64,000 nucleotides of DNA, taken from contig CANEHB010000006.1 in the NCBI GenBank assembly GCA_947427205.1, positions 1 through 64,000 on the forward strand. Direction: 5' to 3'. The notes under the pieces are model-generated. The model ran no database searches. It was given only the letters and a program-made list of their open reading frames with translations, and was not told the DNA's origin. Source of the stretch: an uncultured Clostridium sp. Its GTDB lineage: Bacteria; Bacillota; Clostridia; TANB77; CAG-508. The position numbers and the translations under genes were made by a program. Below are positions 1 through 7,575 of the stretch, in pieces (the first letter of the stretch is position 1; the number at the start of each line of letters is the position of its first letter).

Positions 1-431
1 TCTAAGTACACACCACCTTTACCATTCGCTGCATCTAACTTAACTTCACCAGTTAAAGTAAAACTTGCAGCAGCTCTTAGAACATTAGTTACATTAGTAG
101 TTTTAATTACTTCTAATTGATTAAAAACTATTTGTTCTGCTGCATTTTTTTCATCTTCTGCTATTAAGGTGGCCTCTGCTTCACTTAGTTCGGTCTTCTC
201 TATATTTTCAGCAGAAGAAGTTTCACTTATATTATTAGATAATAAACTCTTCTCACTATCATTATCTAATTGTGAAATTTCTTCTACTTGATTATTCTTT
301 TCTTCTTGTAAAGTATTATTTACACTATTTATGCTTTCTATAGCAATACTAATTGTTTGCATAAATGTAGACGCAATTAATACAAGCACTAAGATTAACA
401 TAATCTTAGTATAAAAACCTTTCTTATTCAT
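1..431 (-). CDS. N-terminal part of an exported protein (3' end outside the window)
   Basis: About 143 codons are visible and the frame is open to the window edge. The protein starts MNKKGFYTKIMLILVLVLIA, a basic N-terminus followed by a hydrophobic segment, which looks like a signal peptide or anchor. A Ser/Glu/Asn-rich acidic stretch follows (about residues 35-100), and then a segment beginning FTLTGEVKLD that looks like the start of a beta domain. The ATG at 431 was chosen because AGAGGAGAG lies just upstream; the nearer upstream ATG is followed directly by TGA. It is probably a cell-surface or secreted protein. No family is recognisable from this fragment. Confidence 0.75.
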   Translation of the reverse strand, partial: MNKKGFYTKIMLILVLVLIASTFMQTISIAIESINSVNNTLQEEKNNQVEEISQLDNDSEKSLLSNNISETSSAENIEKTELSEAEATLIAEDEKNAAEQIVFNQLEVIKTTNVTNVLRAAASFTLTGEVKLDAANGKGGVYL

Positions 432-570
432 AATCACATACTCTCCTCTTTTTACCTTTGAACTATACTCTAATTAAAAGTTTAATTCACTTGTTCATTT
501 ATATAAAAATCTTTATATAAATTTTAAAAAAATTAAATCTAATAAATAAAAGCTTTTGATATCACTTACA

Positions 571-720
571 AGATCTCACCTCAAAGTAATACTTTTATTT
601 ATAGAACATATTATTTTGGAATCTCACTCCAAAACAATACTTTTTTATTTTCATTATTTTTGAATCTCACTTCCAAATAATGTTTTGAATTTGAGCATTT
701 TTAAGATCTCACCTCAAAAC
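571..720 (-). repeat. Four-copy tandem hairpin repeat with constant GTGAGAT loop
   Basis: ATCTCAC (GTGAGAT on the minus strand) occurs at 573-579, 621-627, 664-670 and 706-712, a period of 42-48 bp. Each copy is flanked by arms that pair on the minus-strand RNA. The copy at 614-634 is perfect (TTTTGGA-GTGAGAT-TCCAAAA). The copy at 699-719 (TTTTGAG/CTTAAAA) needs one G-U pair that would be a mismatch on the other strand, so the minus strand is the likelier functional RNA. The same DNA could be read as short minus-strand peptides sharing F-E/G-V-R, so a coding origin is not excluded. Confidence 0.55.
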
Positions 721-887
721 TATTGCTCATTTTCTGTTTTCTTTTATCCAAATATACACCACTTTTTAAATTTTGCATATAAAAATATTTTTACATTTTT
801 AAGTGCTTTTTGCACTTTCTTTACGCAAACACTATTTTTTACGTTTTTTTCATTTTGATTACTAATTTCTTTTTTATAAAAATACAT

Positions 888-912
888 AAAAAAACGCTTA
901 GATAATCTAAGC
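888..912 (-). terminator. Rho-independent terminator, minus strand
   Basis: GCTTAGAT/ATCTAAGC is a near-perfect palindrome at 896-912, followed on the minus strand by G and seven Ts (894-888). It would end a leftward transcript starting somewhere to its right, where no minus-strand gene is seen. Confidence 0.6.
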
Positions 913-969
913 TTATATACTATAATAAATATAGTTTATGCAAGTCAAATTAAATGCACTCATATTACC

Positions 970-999
970 AGAGATATGCTAACCACATATCTCTTTTTT
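970..999 (+). terminator. Rho-independent terminator, plus strand
   Basis: AGAGATATG (970-978) and CATATCTCT (986-994) form a 9 bp stem with a 7 nt loop, and a run of six Ts ends at 999. It lies upstream of the glycosyltransferase promoter, so it must terminate a different rightward RNA or act as an attenuator of a more distal promoter. Confidence 0.7.
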
Positions 1000-1108
1000 G
1001 TAAAATAAGAATGGAGAACCACTCCTTATACTATCCCTTTTAATATTCTTCAATACTATATTTTGCTCATACATAAAAATTTCACATATTAAAGCTTTCT
1101 TAAGTTTC

Positions 1109-1137
1109 TTGAATTCTAGGCAAATTAGTGTTATAAT
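1109..1137 (+). promoter_or_regulatory. SigA-type promoter of the glycosyltransferase gene
   Basis: TTGAAT (1109-1114) and TATAAT (1132-1137) are separated by 17 bp. Transcription would start near 1144, leaving a leader of about 28 nt that carries the AAGGAGAAG ribosome binding site. Confidence 0.75.
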
Positions 1138-1171
1138 TAGCTCGAATTTTACTTAAGGAGAAGTAAAAAAA

Positions 1172-2722
1172 ATGAAAAAAATACTTGTATTTTATGGTTC
1201 TTATGGTGGAGGTCATCTATCAGCAGCTAAAGCTATAAGTTCATATTTAACAGAAAACTATAAAGATCATGTTGAAGTAAAAACAGTAGATTGTATAGAA
1301 TACATAAATAAATATATTAATAAAGTTTCAACAGAAGCTTACAAAGAACTTGCTAAAAAAGCACCTTGGGCATGGAAACATGTATATAAAAATTCTCAAA
1401 ATGGTGCTTTATCACATATTAGTAATACTACAAATAAATTAATGTCTTATAAATTAAACATGCTTCTTCAAGACTTTAAACCAGATTTAATTATATCAAC
1501 ACATCCTTTTGCAACTCAAATGTGCGCTATTCTTAAGAAAAAAGGAAAAATTGATTGTAAGCTTGCAACTGTTTTAACTGATTATCATATTCATGCTCAA
1601 TGGTTAGTATTATATCAATTTGTTGATTATTTCTTTGTTTCTAATGAGCAAATGAAAAAAGATATGATTATTGAAGGTGTACATGATGAGAGAATTTTTG
1701 TAACAGGAATACCTGTTTCCGAAAGATTTTCTGCTAAATTTAAAAAAGCTGAAATTTACAAAGAATTTGAATTATCTGAAGATAAAAAAACCGTTTTATT
1801 TTTTGCTGGTGGTGAATTTGGTCTAGGAAGAAATACCACATATATGGTTTTAAAAGCATTGATTAGAATGTTTAAAGATCTTCAAATAGTTGCTATCTCC
1901 GGAAAAAATAAAAAAATGAATAAAAAGTTCAGAGATTTAGTAGAACTTACAAATTCTTCAGATAGAGTAAAAATAGTTGAATATACAAATAAAGTTCCTG
2001 AACTTATGAATATTTCTATTGGTGTAATAACAAAACCAGGTGGACTTACTATAACAGAATGTTTAGTGTCGCAACTTCCTATTGTTATTATAAATCCTAT
2101 TCCTGGTCAAGAAGAAGAAAATGCTGAGTTTCTAGTAAATAATGGAGTTGCAATTTGGATAAAAAAAGGTGATAGTATTGCTAGATCTTTAAAAGAACTT
2201 TCTCGAGACATTGATAAAATGAAACTTATGAAAAAAAATGCAAAATCTTTAGCTAAACCAAATGCTACTGCAAATATTTGTGAAACTTTAATTAGTGAAT
2301 TTGACGATATAAACGAAATACCAAATAAATTATTCGTTAGTGTATTAATAAAGTGTAAAGATAAATATCTATTTATAAAACAAGACAAAAAAGGTGGAGT
2401 GTATCAAGATTGCTTACATATTGTTGGTGGAAAAATCGAGAATAATGAAACACCTGAACAAGCTATCAAACGAGAAGCTTTAGAAGAAGTAAATATAAAT
2501 TTAGATAAAGTTACACCTTTCGATTTTGATAGTGATATTACAACATATAAAGGAAAATTAACACAATTGATATTTCTAAGATATACAGCAGAAATAAAAG
2601 ATTTTGAAGGTATAGCTAGCTCTGATGCAAAAGAACTATTATGGATTTCAAAAGATGAATTTTTAAATTACAAACATAATGAGCCTTCAATAAGATTCTT
2701 AAAGAAATTAAAACTAATATAA
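1172..2722 (+). CDS. UgtP/MGDG-synthase-like glycosyltransferase fused to a C-terminal NUDIX domain
   Basis: 516 aa. Residues 1-180 match the N-terminal half of monogalactosyldiacylglycerol synthase-type glycosyltransferases (start MKKILVFYGSYGGGHLSAAK, with the Gly-rich GGGH acceptor loop). Residues about 190-370 are the GT28 nucleotide-sugar half (FFAGGEFGLG; KPGGLT; E-C-L; P-G-Q-E-E-N). By family, such enzymes move glucose or galactose from a UDP-sugar to diacylglycerol at the inner membrane face, making glycolipids that can anchor lipoteichoic acid. Residues about 380-516 add a NUDIX hydrolase domain: the box at about 420-442 runs GKIENNE then REALEEVN, with the usual late glycine replaced by Asn. 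UgtP homologues usually stop near 380-400 aa, so the fusion is unusual. It has its own promoter, an AAGGAG RBS, and shares a bidirectional terminator with spoIIE. Confidence 0.85.
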   Translation: MKKILVFYGSYGGGHLSAAKAISSYLTENYKDHVEVKTVDCIEYINKYINKVSTEAYKELAKKAPWAWKHVYKNSQNGALSHISNTTNKLMSYKLNMLLQDFKPDLIISTHPFATQMCAILKKKGKIDCKLATVLTDYHIHAQWLVLYQFVDYFFVSNEQMKKDMIIEGVHDERIFVTGIPVSERFSAKFKKAEIYKEFELSEDKKTVLFFAGGEFGLGRNTTYMVLKALIRMFKDLQIVAISGKNKKMNKKFRDLVELTNSSDRVKIVEYTNKVPELMNISIGVITKPGGLTITECLVSQLPIVIINPIPGQEEENAEFLVNNGVAIWIKKGDSIARSLKELSRDIDKMKLMKKNAKSLAKPNATANICETLISEFDDINEIPNKLFVSVLIKCKDKYLFIKQDKKGGVYQDCLHIVGGKIENNETPEQAIKREALEEVNINLDKVTPFDFDSDITTYKGKLTQLIFLRYTAEIKDFEGIASSDAKELLWISKDEFLNYKHNEPSIRFLKKLKLI

Positions 2723-2755
2723 CTATATATACTATTATATTAATATAAAATCAAT

Positions 2756-2885
2756 TATTATATTAGAATTAAGTAATGCACAACTTATGGAAGTTTAAAA
2801 TATCTTTAATAACATATAAATATAAAACATCTCAAAGCAATTTAAATCCATAATTGACTAGCAAAGAACAAAATAATAACATACA
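2756..2885 (+). repeat. Degenerate copy of a dispersed intergenic element (partner at 49614-49779)
   Basis: TGGAAGTTTAAA and TTTAAATCCATAA pair across an AT-rich middle, followed by GACTAGCAAAGAACAAA. The same blocks, in the same order and orientation, occur at 49640-49754. The outer inverted repeats that are perfect in that copy are largely decayed here. The core could fold as a stem with an AG bulge. Confidence 0.6.
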
Positions 2886-2909
2886 TTAAATATATATATA
2901 ACTTAAAAC

Positions 2910-2952
2910 AAAAAATATCTATAATTATTTACCCAATTATAGATATTTTTTA
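2910..2952. terminator. Bidirectional terminator between the glycosyltransferase and spoIIE
   Basis: The arms AAAAATATCTATAATT and AATTATAGATATTTTT form a long stem with an 8 nt loop and T-runs on both strands. It sits directly after the spoIIE stop codon and also faces the convergent glycosyltransferase gene. Confidence 0.8.
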
Positions 2953-2954
2953 TT

Positions 2955-5370
2955 TTATTTCTTTTTCATAATTTTGCTTACAATAACAGTCATATCATCT
3001 TGAGCTATCCCATAACTATTATCTATTGCCTCAGCTAAAATTAAATCAGCTAATTTTTGTACATTATTCGTACTAACATTTCTTAAAAATTCTTCCATCC
3101 ATTCCTTTTTTGTGTCATCTTTGGCTTCTAATATTCCATCACTACACATTACCATGATATCCCCATCTGATATATCAATAGTTTGTGACTTTAATTCTAT
3201 ATTATTGACAATTCCAACTGGTAAACTTTCCGCTTTAATTTTTTCTATATTCTTTCTATTTTTTATGTAAGTATTACAAGCTCCACTCTTTAAAACTTCT
3301 ATTTTTCCTACATATAAATCCAATATAGACATATCCAAACTTGAGTAAATTTCAGAATTTGATGATAAATTCATTCTTGAATTTATCATTTCTACTGATT
3401 CTTCTTTATCAAATCCTGCTGATAACATTTGTTTTACTAATCTTAAAGTAACTTTACTACATTCTCTTGCCTTTTCACCACTTCCCATTCCGTCTGCAAT
3501 TGCTAGTAAATACTTTCCATCAGCTAATTTTATTTGTAAACTACAATCTCCTGAAATTTCACTTCCATCTTTTGTTATTTTTGCACTTCCCACTTGTAAT
3601 ACAAATTTATCTTCACTTGAATATACTTGATTATATTCCTTAGTTTCTTCATCTATTCTATCTCTTTGAAAAACTACTTTACTACCTATACTTTTTGATA
3701 TGATATCACTTATATTAGTGGTTACATCTTTTTCTCTAACTTTCATATCTTTATAATCTAATTTTAGTTCTACAATATATTTTTCATTTTTAATTTTTTT
3801 CATCTTGCAGTTTTCAATATTTATTTTTTTACTTTTTAATAGCATTTCTATTTCTTGTTCTTTTTTAAAAAATTCACTTACCTTGTTTTCTTTTATTTCT
3901 TCTGCTACACGGTCTATAACTTTAGTTACACTTTTCAATCCTTGATTCATTGTTTCTATATTGCTTTTTCTTTCTTCTTCTTTTGCTTTATTAATTTGAA
4001 AAACTTTTAATGTTCTATTTGCTATTTTCACTACTTCTTGCAAATCATTCTTTATGTTTTCGTCTCTCATAATCACATAGTTATTGTGTTCTTTTAATAT
4101 TTCAACTAAGTCATTATCTAATAAAATATCATTTGTTTTTAACACTGTACATATATCTCTTGCTATTCCTGTATCTTCATTTGATATTTCTTCATAAAAT
4201 ATATTGTCTTTTAATTCTTCAAAATTATCTAAAAAATCTTGAATAAAATTTTCATTTTCTTCTATTTCATCTTTATTTTGCGAATTTGTTAGCTCACCTA
4301 ACATATCAGAAATTGTTTTCAATTTTTCTGATACCTCTTCATTCTTTCCTTCTAATCTGTTGTCTCCTGTATTTTCTATTAATTTAGTTCTTCCAACTAA
4401 ATCCTCTATCTCTATTTTTATTTTACTTGGTACTACTAAAAGTCCTATTGATGCAATAAAAATTTCTCTAAAATAAAGTATAATATTTGATGCACCTCTT
4501 ACCCAATATGTAAGTATTGCATTTCCTAATATAAATCCTACTATTACACCTATTTTTCCAAATCTATTTAAAAATCCTGATAATATTCCTGATATTGCAA
4601 ACATTGATATTTGTATAAAGCTTGTACCATCTATAAAACTTACTGCAAGTCCTATTGAAATTCCAGCTACAGCTCCTATCATCATTCCATGTTTCCATCC
4701 AAGTACCATAATCATAAATATAATTATTATATTACTTATATTTAAATCAAAAATACTTAAATTATTTAGAGCAGTACTTGCAACAGCAATTATAAGAACT
4801 CCTGCTATTAATTCTTCTATTGTAAATGCTTTTTTTACTTTAAAGCTCTTTATAAGTGTTAATCCATTTACAAATATTTTATAAAACACATAAGTTATTG
4901 CAGAAGATATTATTGCCATAAAAACATCATACATCAAAAAAATTCCTGTAAATGAACTTACTAGGCTAACTATTGTAGATGCAACAAATAGCTTGCCACC
5001 AGTCTTTACAACTTCATTTCTTTCATCTACTGCTACTTTTGCTCTAAAAAATAGAACTAATATAAAATACACTATACTAGTTGCTATAAAATTGCCTAAA
5101 GCACTAAATCCTCCTCCAATACTTGTCCCAATCAAAGCCATTAAAAATACTCCTATGATTGGTAGTGTTTCTCCAACACATGCTGCTATCATTGCTAGTC
5201 CAAACGGAAAAACATCATTATTAATTGATAATGTAGACATAAATAAAGTTAAAACATATATAATTATATTCTGATACTTAAAAATTTCTTTTAATCTATA
5301 TTTAATATTATTAGATTCTTTATTAATATTTTCTTCTGCTCCGACTCATATCTGCAATATTTTGAAACAT
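2955..5370 (-). CDS. spoIIE: Stage II sporulation protein E, read through a +1 shift at CGGA
   Basis: The N-terminal half has about ten hydrophobic segments (from IIIYVLTLFM on). A coiled, charged middle region follows, then a C-terminal PP2C phosphatase domain with D-G-M-G-S-G-E, C-S-D-G-I and a final D-D-M-T. In the family this membrane phosphatase dephosphorylates SpoIIAA to activate SigF in the forespore and takes part in polar septation. The open frame alone begins at 5240 with no RBS. The real start is the ATG at 5370, behind GAGAGGTGG. That frame (MFQNIADMS, then CGG) stops at 5323. Skipping one base at 5343 reads GGA and runs straight into the rest, giving 804 aa, the usual SpoIIE size (B. 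subtilis about 827). Two other genes here break at the same tetranucleotide. If no recoding occurs, this is a pseudogene. Confidence 0.85.
5340..5346 (-). other. Putative +1 recoding site AGT-C-GGA in spoIIE
   Basis: Codon 9 is AGT (5346-5344). The next zero-frame codon is CGG, and the zero-frame stop TAA lies at 5325-5323. Omitting the C at 5343 gives GGA GCA GAA GAA, in frame with the remaining 795 codons. The same CGGA arrangement occurs in radC and the DUF4321 gene. Confidence 0.7.
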
Positions 5371-5734
5371 CCTTAACCACCTCTCACTTTTAATATATAC
5401 ATATTTAATCACAACATAAAAAAAGATTTTGTCATTTTAAATCTGTACATATAAAAAGTTATTTACAATTTGTGATAATTTTTCTTTATTTTATTACATT
5501 TATGCCAAAAACACAAGTATTTATGACGAAAATGACAAAATACTTATATCATTTTTTATTATACATAGAAATCAAGAAAAAAGATTATTAACTGTATATG
5601 GTACTCAAGTATATAAATTTCAAAAAAAGCATAACATCTTATTGATTAGCCTGAAGAACTTATGCATTTATAGAAGTTGACATAAACTTGTATAAAATGG
5701 TATAATTATAATAACTGAATATTGAAAATTAATT
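5371..5734. promoter_or_regulatory. spoIIE upstream region with Spo0A-box-like motifs
   Basis: This 364 bp region has no gene. TGACGAA (5524-5530), TGACAAA (5533-5539) and, on the opposite strand, TGACAAA (5434-5428) differ by one or two bases from the Spo0A box TGTCGAA. By family knowledge spoIIE is activated by Spo0A, so these are plausible but unproven operators. AAGTATTT/AAATACTT flank the two plus-strand motifs as an inverted repeat. The plus-strand promoter for the next gene is at 5677-5706. Confidence 0.35.
5677..5706 (+). promoter_or_regulatory. Strong SigA-type promoter
   Basis: A consensus TTGACA (5677-5682) and a consensus TATAAT (5701-5706) are 18 bp apart. It drives the two tandem small genes; the predicted start is near 5712. 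Confidence 0.8.
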
Positions 5735-5749
5735 TTGGAGGATGATACA

Positions 5750-6094
5750 ATGGAAAAATTAACAAGCGGTAACATTTTAAACAAGGTAACTGATATACGG
5801 TTAACAGCTCAGATTTTAGACTTTAAAGAAAATGAAAGCTGGTATACCTTTGATACACATGAAACTGCTGTCGATTTTTTAGCAAGCTATGCGGCACGTA
5901 CAGAGTGGCTTATTCGGGAATGTGACAATGAGGAACTTCTTGGAATTTACAAAAAAATTGTCGAGTTATTCGAAACCAAAACAAAAATATCTTCCGAAGA
6001 CTTTCTGAAAGATCCGGTAATAAGCTATATCTATTATTGCAATGGTCCTATTGTAATGGTTGAACTTGACGAGAGATGTTTGGAAACTTATTAA
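5750..6094 (+). CDS. Hypothetical protein, first of a tandem paralogous pair, probably acquired
   Basis: 114 aa (MEKLTSGNIL...), with no signal peptide, membrane segment or recognised family. The ATG at 5750 is preferred to the TTG at 5735 because GGAGG lies 7 nt upstream of it and overlaps the other candidate. It aligns with the next gene: FDTHETAVDFLASY against FESEREASDFLSLY, and YKKIVELFETKTKISSEDFL against YQKINTLILQNKTLSTKEFL. Its base composition is visibly richer in GC than the flanking genes. It uses CGG for Arg twice (ATA CGG TTA and ATT CGG GAA), a codon not found in frame in the native genes. It has its own strong promoter. Transfer from a donor with different codon use is inferred; the function is unknown. 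Confidence 0.7.
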   Translation: MEKLTSGNILNKVTDIRLTAQILDFKENESWYTFDTHETAVDFLASYAARTEWLIRECDNEELLGIYKKIVELFETKTKISSEDFLKDPVISYIYYCNGPIVMVELDERCLETY

Positions 6095-6126
6095 CATGTT
6101 ACAACTACAACTTAAGCGGAGGTATT

Positions 6127-6444
6127 ATGACAGGAAACGAGATTTACAATAAATTGACCAGCTCTGATTTTTACTCTAAAGCTTTAGATTTTAAGATTCA
6201 AAAGATTTTAGAATTTGAATCAGAGCGGGAAGCCTCCGATTTCTTATCATTATATTGTACTTTGCTTGTGGAAAACCAATATGATGATTTTAATGAGGAA
6301 AGGCTTTCAAAAAGTTACCAAAAAATTAACACTTTGATTCTCCAAAATAAAACACTCTCAACAAAAGAATTTTTGGAGAACCCCAAAAAAGAAGATATAT
6401 ACCTTTTACGGGGAAATTTGTGTAGGGTTCTGCACATAATATAA
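6127..6444 (+). CDS. Hypothetical protein, second of the tandem paralogous pair
   Basis: 105 aa (MTGNEIYNKL...). The start was chosen behind GCGGAGG, 5 nt upstream of the ATG. It begins 32 bp after the previous stop, is cotranscribed with it, and is a diverged duplicate of it. It also carries two in-frame CGG codons (GAG CGG GAA and TTA CGG GGA) and has the same foreign composition. It is predicted to be small, soluble and mainly helical. No family is recognised. A strong terminator follows immediately. Confidence 0.7.
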   Translation: MTGNEIYNKLTSSDFYSKALDFKIQKILEFESEREASDFLSLYCTLLVENQYDDFNEERLSKSYQKINTLILQNKTLSTKEFLENPKKEDIYLLRGNLCRVLHII

Positions 6445-6484
6445 AGCACTTACAAGAATTTTGTTTTTCCTTGTAAGTGCTTTT
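6443..6484. terminator. Terminator after the tandem pair
   Basis: AAGCACTTACAAG/CTTGTAAGTGCTT is a perfect stem with a 13 nt loop and TTTT on the plus strand. It overlaps the last codons of the plus-strand gene and also lies just beyond the end of the convergent minus-strand gene, so it probably serves both. Confidence 0.8.
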
Positions 6485-6489
6485 ACTTG

Positions 6490-7449
6490 TTATCTTTCTG
6501 CTCCACTAGCTTTTTCTCTTTCATTTTTAAAATCATGAGTTATTATTTTTTCCACTCTAATTGGCGTAGCAATCTTATCTGAAACAATACTCACATTAGC
6601 TTTTCCATCTGCCTCTTTATATAATCTTTTTGCATGATTTATTCGCTTTTCATACTCAATATTTTCTAATCTACTTATTTCTTTATCGGGGTCATCTTTA
6701 AATTTTGGATTCTTTCTTATTAGATCTTTTACAGCTTCACTAATTCCTTCAATTTCGACTTCTTTGCAATATTTTACTAATGTTCTATCACTTTCTATAG
6801 TGCCGATTCTTTTTAATCCTTCTAGTGTATTTACTGGTCTGTCATTTACTACTGCTGCTGCATATGCAACTGTTACTGGTGGTTTGCCACCATCAACTCT
6901 TTTATACATTTCATTAAATGGTTCTATTATTCCACTTTTTATAAACTTTTCATAATTTCCTTGAGCATTATCAAATTCTTCTTCTGTTAGCTCATATTCT
7001 TCTAAAAGCTCTTCTTTTGGCACTTTTTTCTCATTGTAAAATTCTAATGCCGTATATAGCGCTGCATTTTCTGCTAAGGCTACATCCAATAAATCAACTT
7101 CCTTAAATTCACTTTCGTTTTGTGATTCTCTTATTATATCACTTACTATTTTTCTTCCTTTTTGTGTACTTATATCTTTAAAATCAATTTCTGGATTTGC
7201 CTTTCTTGCTCTTTCAGCTAATGAAATAAATTTTTTAAAACCTGCTACCATCTCTTTATTACTACCAACAGTAATTCCTGCCCTTTTAAACATACTTTTT
7301 AATTGAAACACATTTATTTTTTCAGAATTCATAATTTTAGCTCTATACTCGGTATAAATATCTAGTTCCTTTAAATAAGTGTCATAATTTTCATATGCCT
7401 TTTTCGTTTCCTCATCTTGTATTCTATCTTTTATATTCATTTTCTTCAT
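6490..7449 (-). CDS. Uncharacterised highly charged cytoplasmic protein
   Basis: 319 aa. The ATG at 7449 is chosen because TTGGTGAT precedes it. The protein is rich in Lys and Glu, has no hydrophobic segment and no signal peptide, and looks mostly helical (for example EELLEEYELTEEEFDNAQ). I do not recognise a family. It lies 127 bp downstream of the giant surface-protein genes in the same direction and could be co-expressed with them, although a 13 bp inverted repeat lies between. A cytoplasmic helper or regulator for the surface proteins is possible, but nothing in its sequence shows this. Confidence 0.65.
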   Translation of the reverse strand: MKKMNIKDRIQDEETKKAYENYDTYLKELDIYTEYRAKIMNSEKINVFQLKSMFKRAGITVGSNKEMVAGFKKFISLAERARKANPEIDFKDISTQKGRKIVSDIIRESQNESEFKEVDLLDVALAENAALYTALEFYNEKKVPKEELLEEYELTEEEFDNAQGNYEKFIKSGIIEPFNEMYKRVDGGKPPVTVAYAAAVVNDRPVNTLEGLKRIGTIESDRTLVKYCKEVEIEGISEAVKDLIRKNPKFKDDPDKEISRLENIEYEKRINHAKRLYKEADGKANVSIVSDKIATPIRVEKIITHDFKNEREKASGAER

Positions 7450-7477
7450 ATGTATCACCAAATTTCTTTATATACTA

Positions 7478-7516
7478 TTACAGGATAAACCATTAAAGTA
7501 ATAGTTTATCCTGTAA
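7478..7516. repeat. Perfect inverted repeat between the giant gene and the hypothetical gene
   Basis: TTACAGGATAAAC (7478-7490) and GTTTATCCTGTAA (7504-7516) form a 13 bp stem with a 13 nt loop. There is no U-tract on either strand, so it is more likely an RNA processing or stability hairpin, or an operator, than a terminator. Confidence 0.6.
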
Positions 7517-7575
7517 AGCTGTGGCATTTGCTAATTAATTTTGCCTTTAAATTTTATAATCTACCACTTTTATTC

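Larger units (their letters stand above)
432..1171. other. 740 bp intergenic region between divergent genes
   Basis: No credible protein gene is seen. The region holds an AT-rich perfect inverted repeat at about 497-522, a four-copy hairpin repeat array (571-720), a small hairpin AAGTGC-TTTTT-GCACTT near 811-827, a minus-strand terminator (888-912), a plus-strand terminator (970-999) and the promoter of the downstream glycosyltransferase (1109-1137). The two terminators imply short transcripts inside the spacer that no gene explains. Confidence 0.6.

Noticed and set aside
571..720. CRISPR array
   Set aside because: The repeats are short, degenerate palindromes with no constant-length unique spacers, and no cas genes are nearby.
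2107..2388. Open frame on the strand opposite the glycosyltransferase gene
   Set aside because: It lies wholly inside a strong coding gene, has no RBS and has a composition typical of an antisense shadow.
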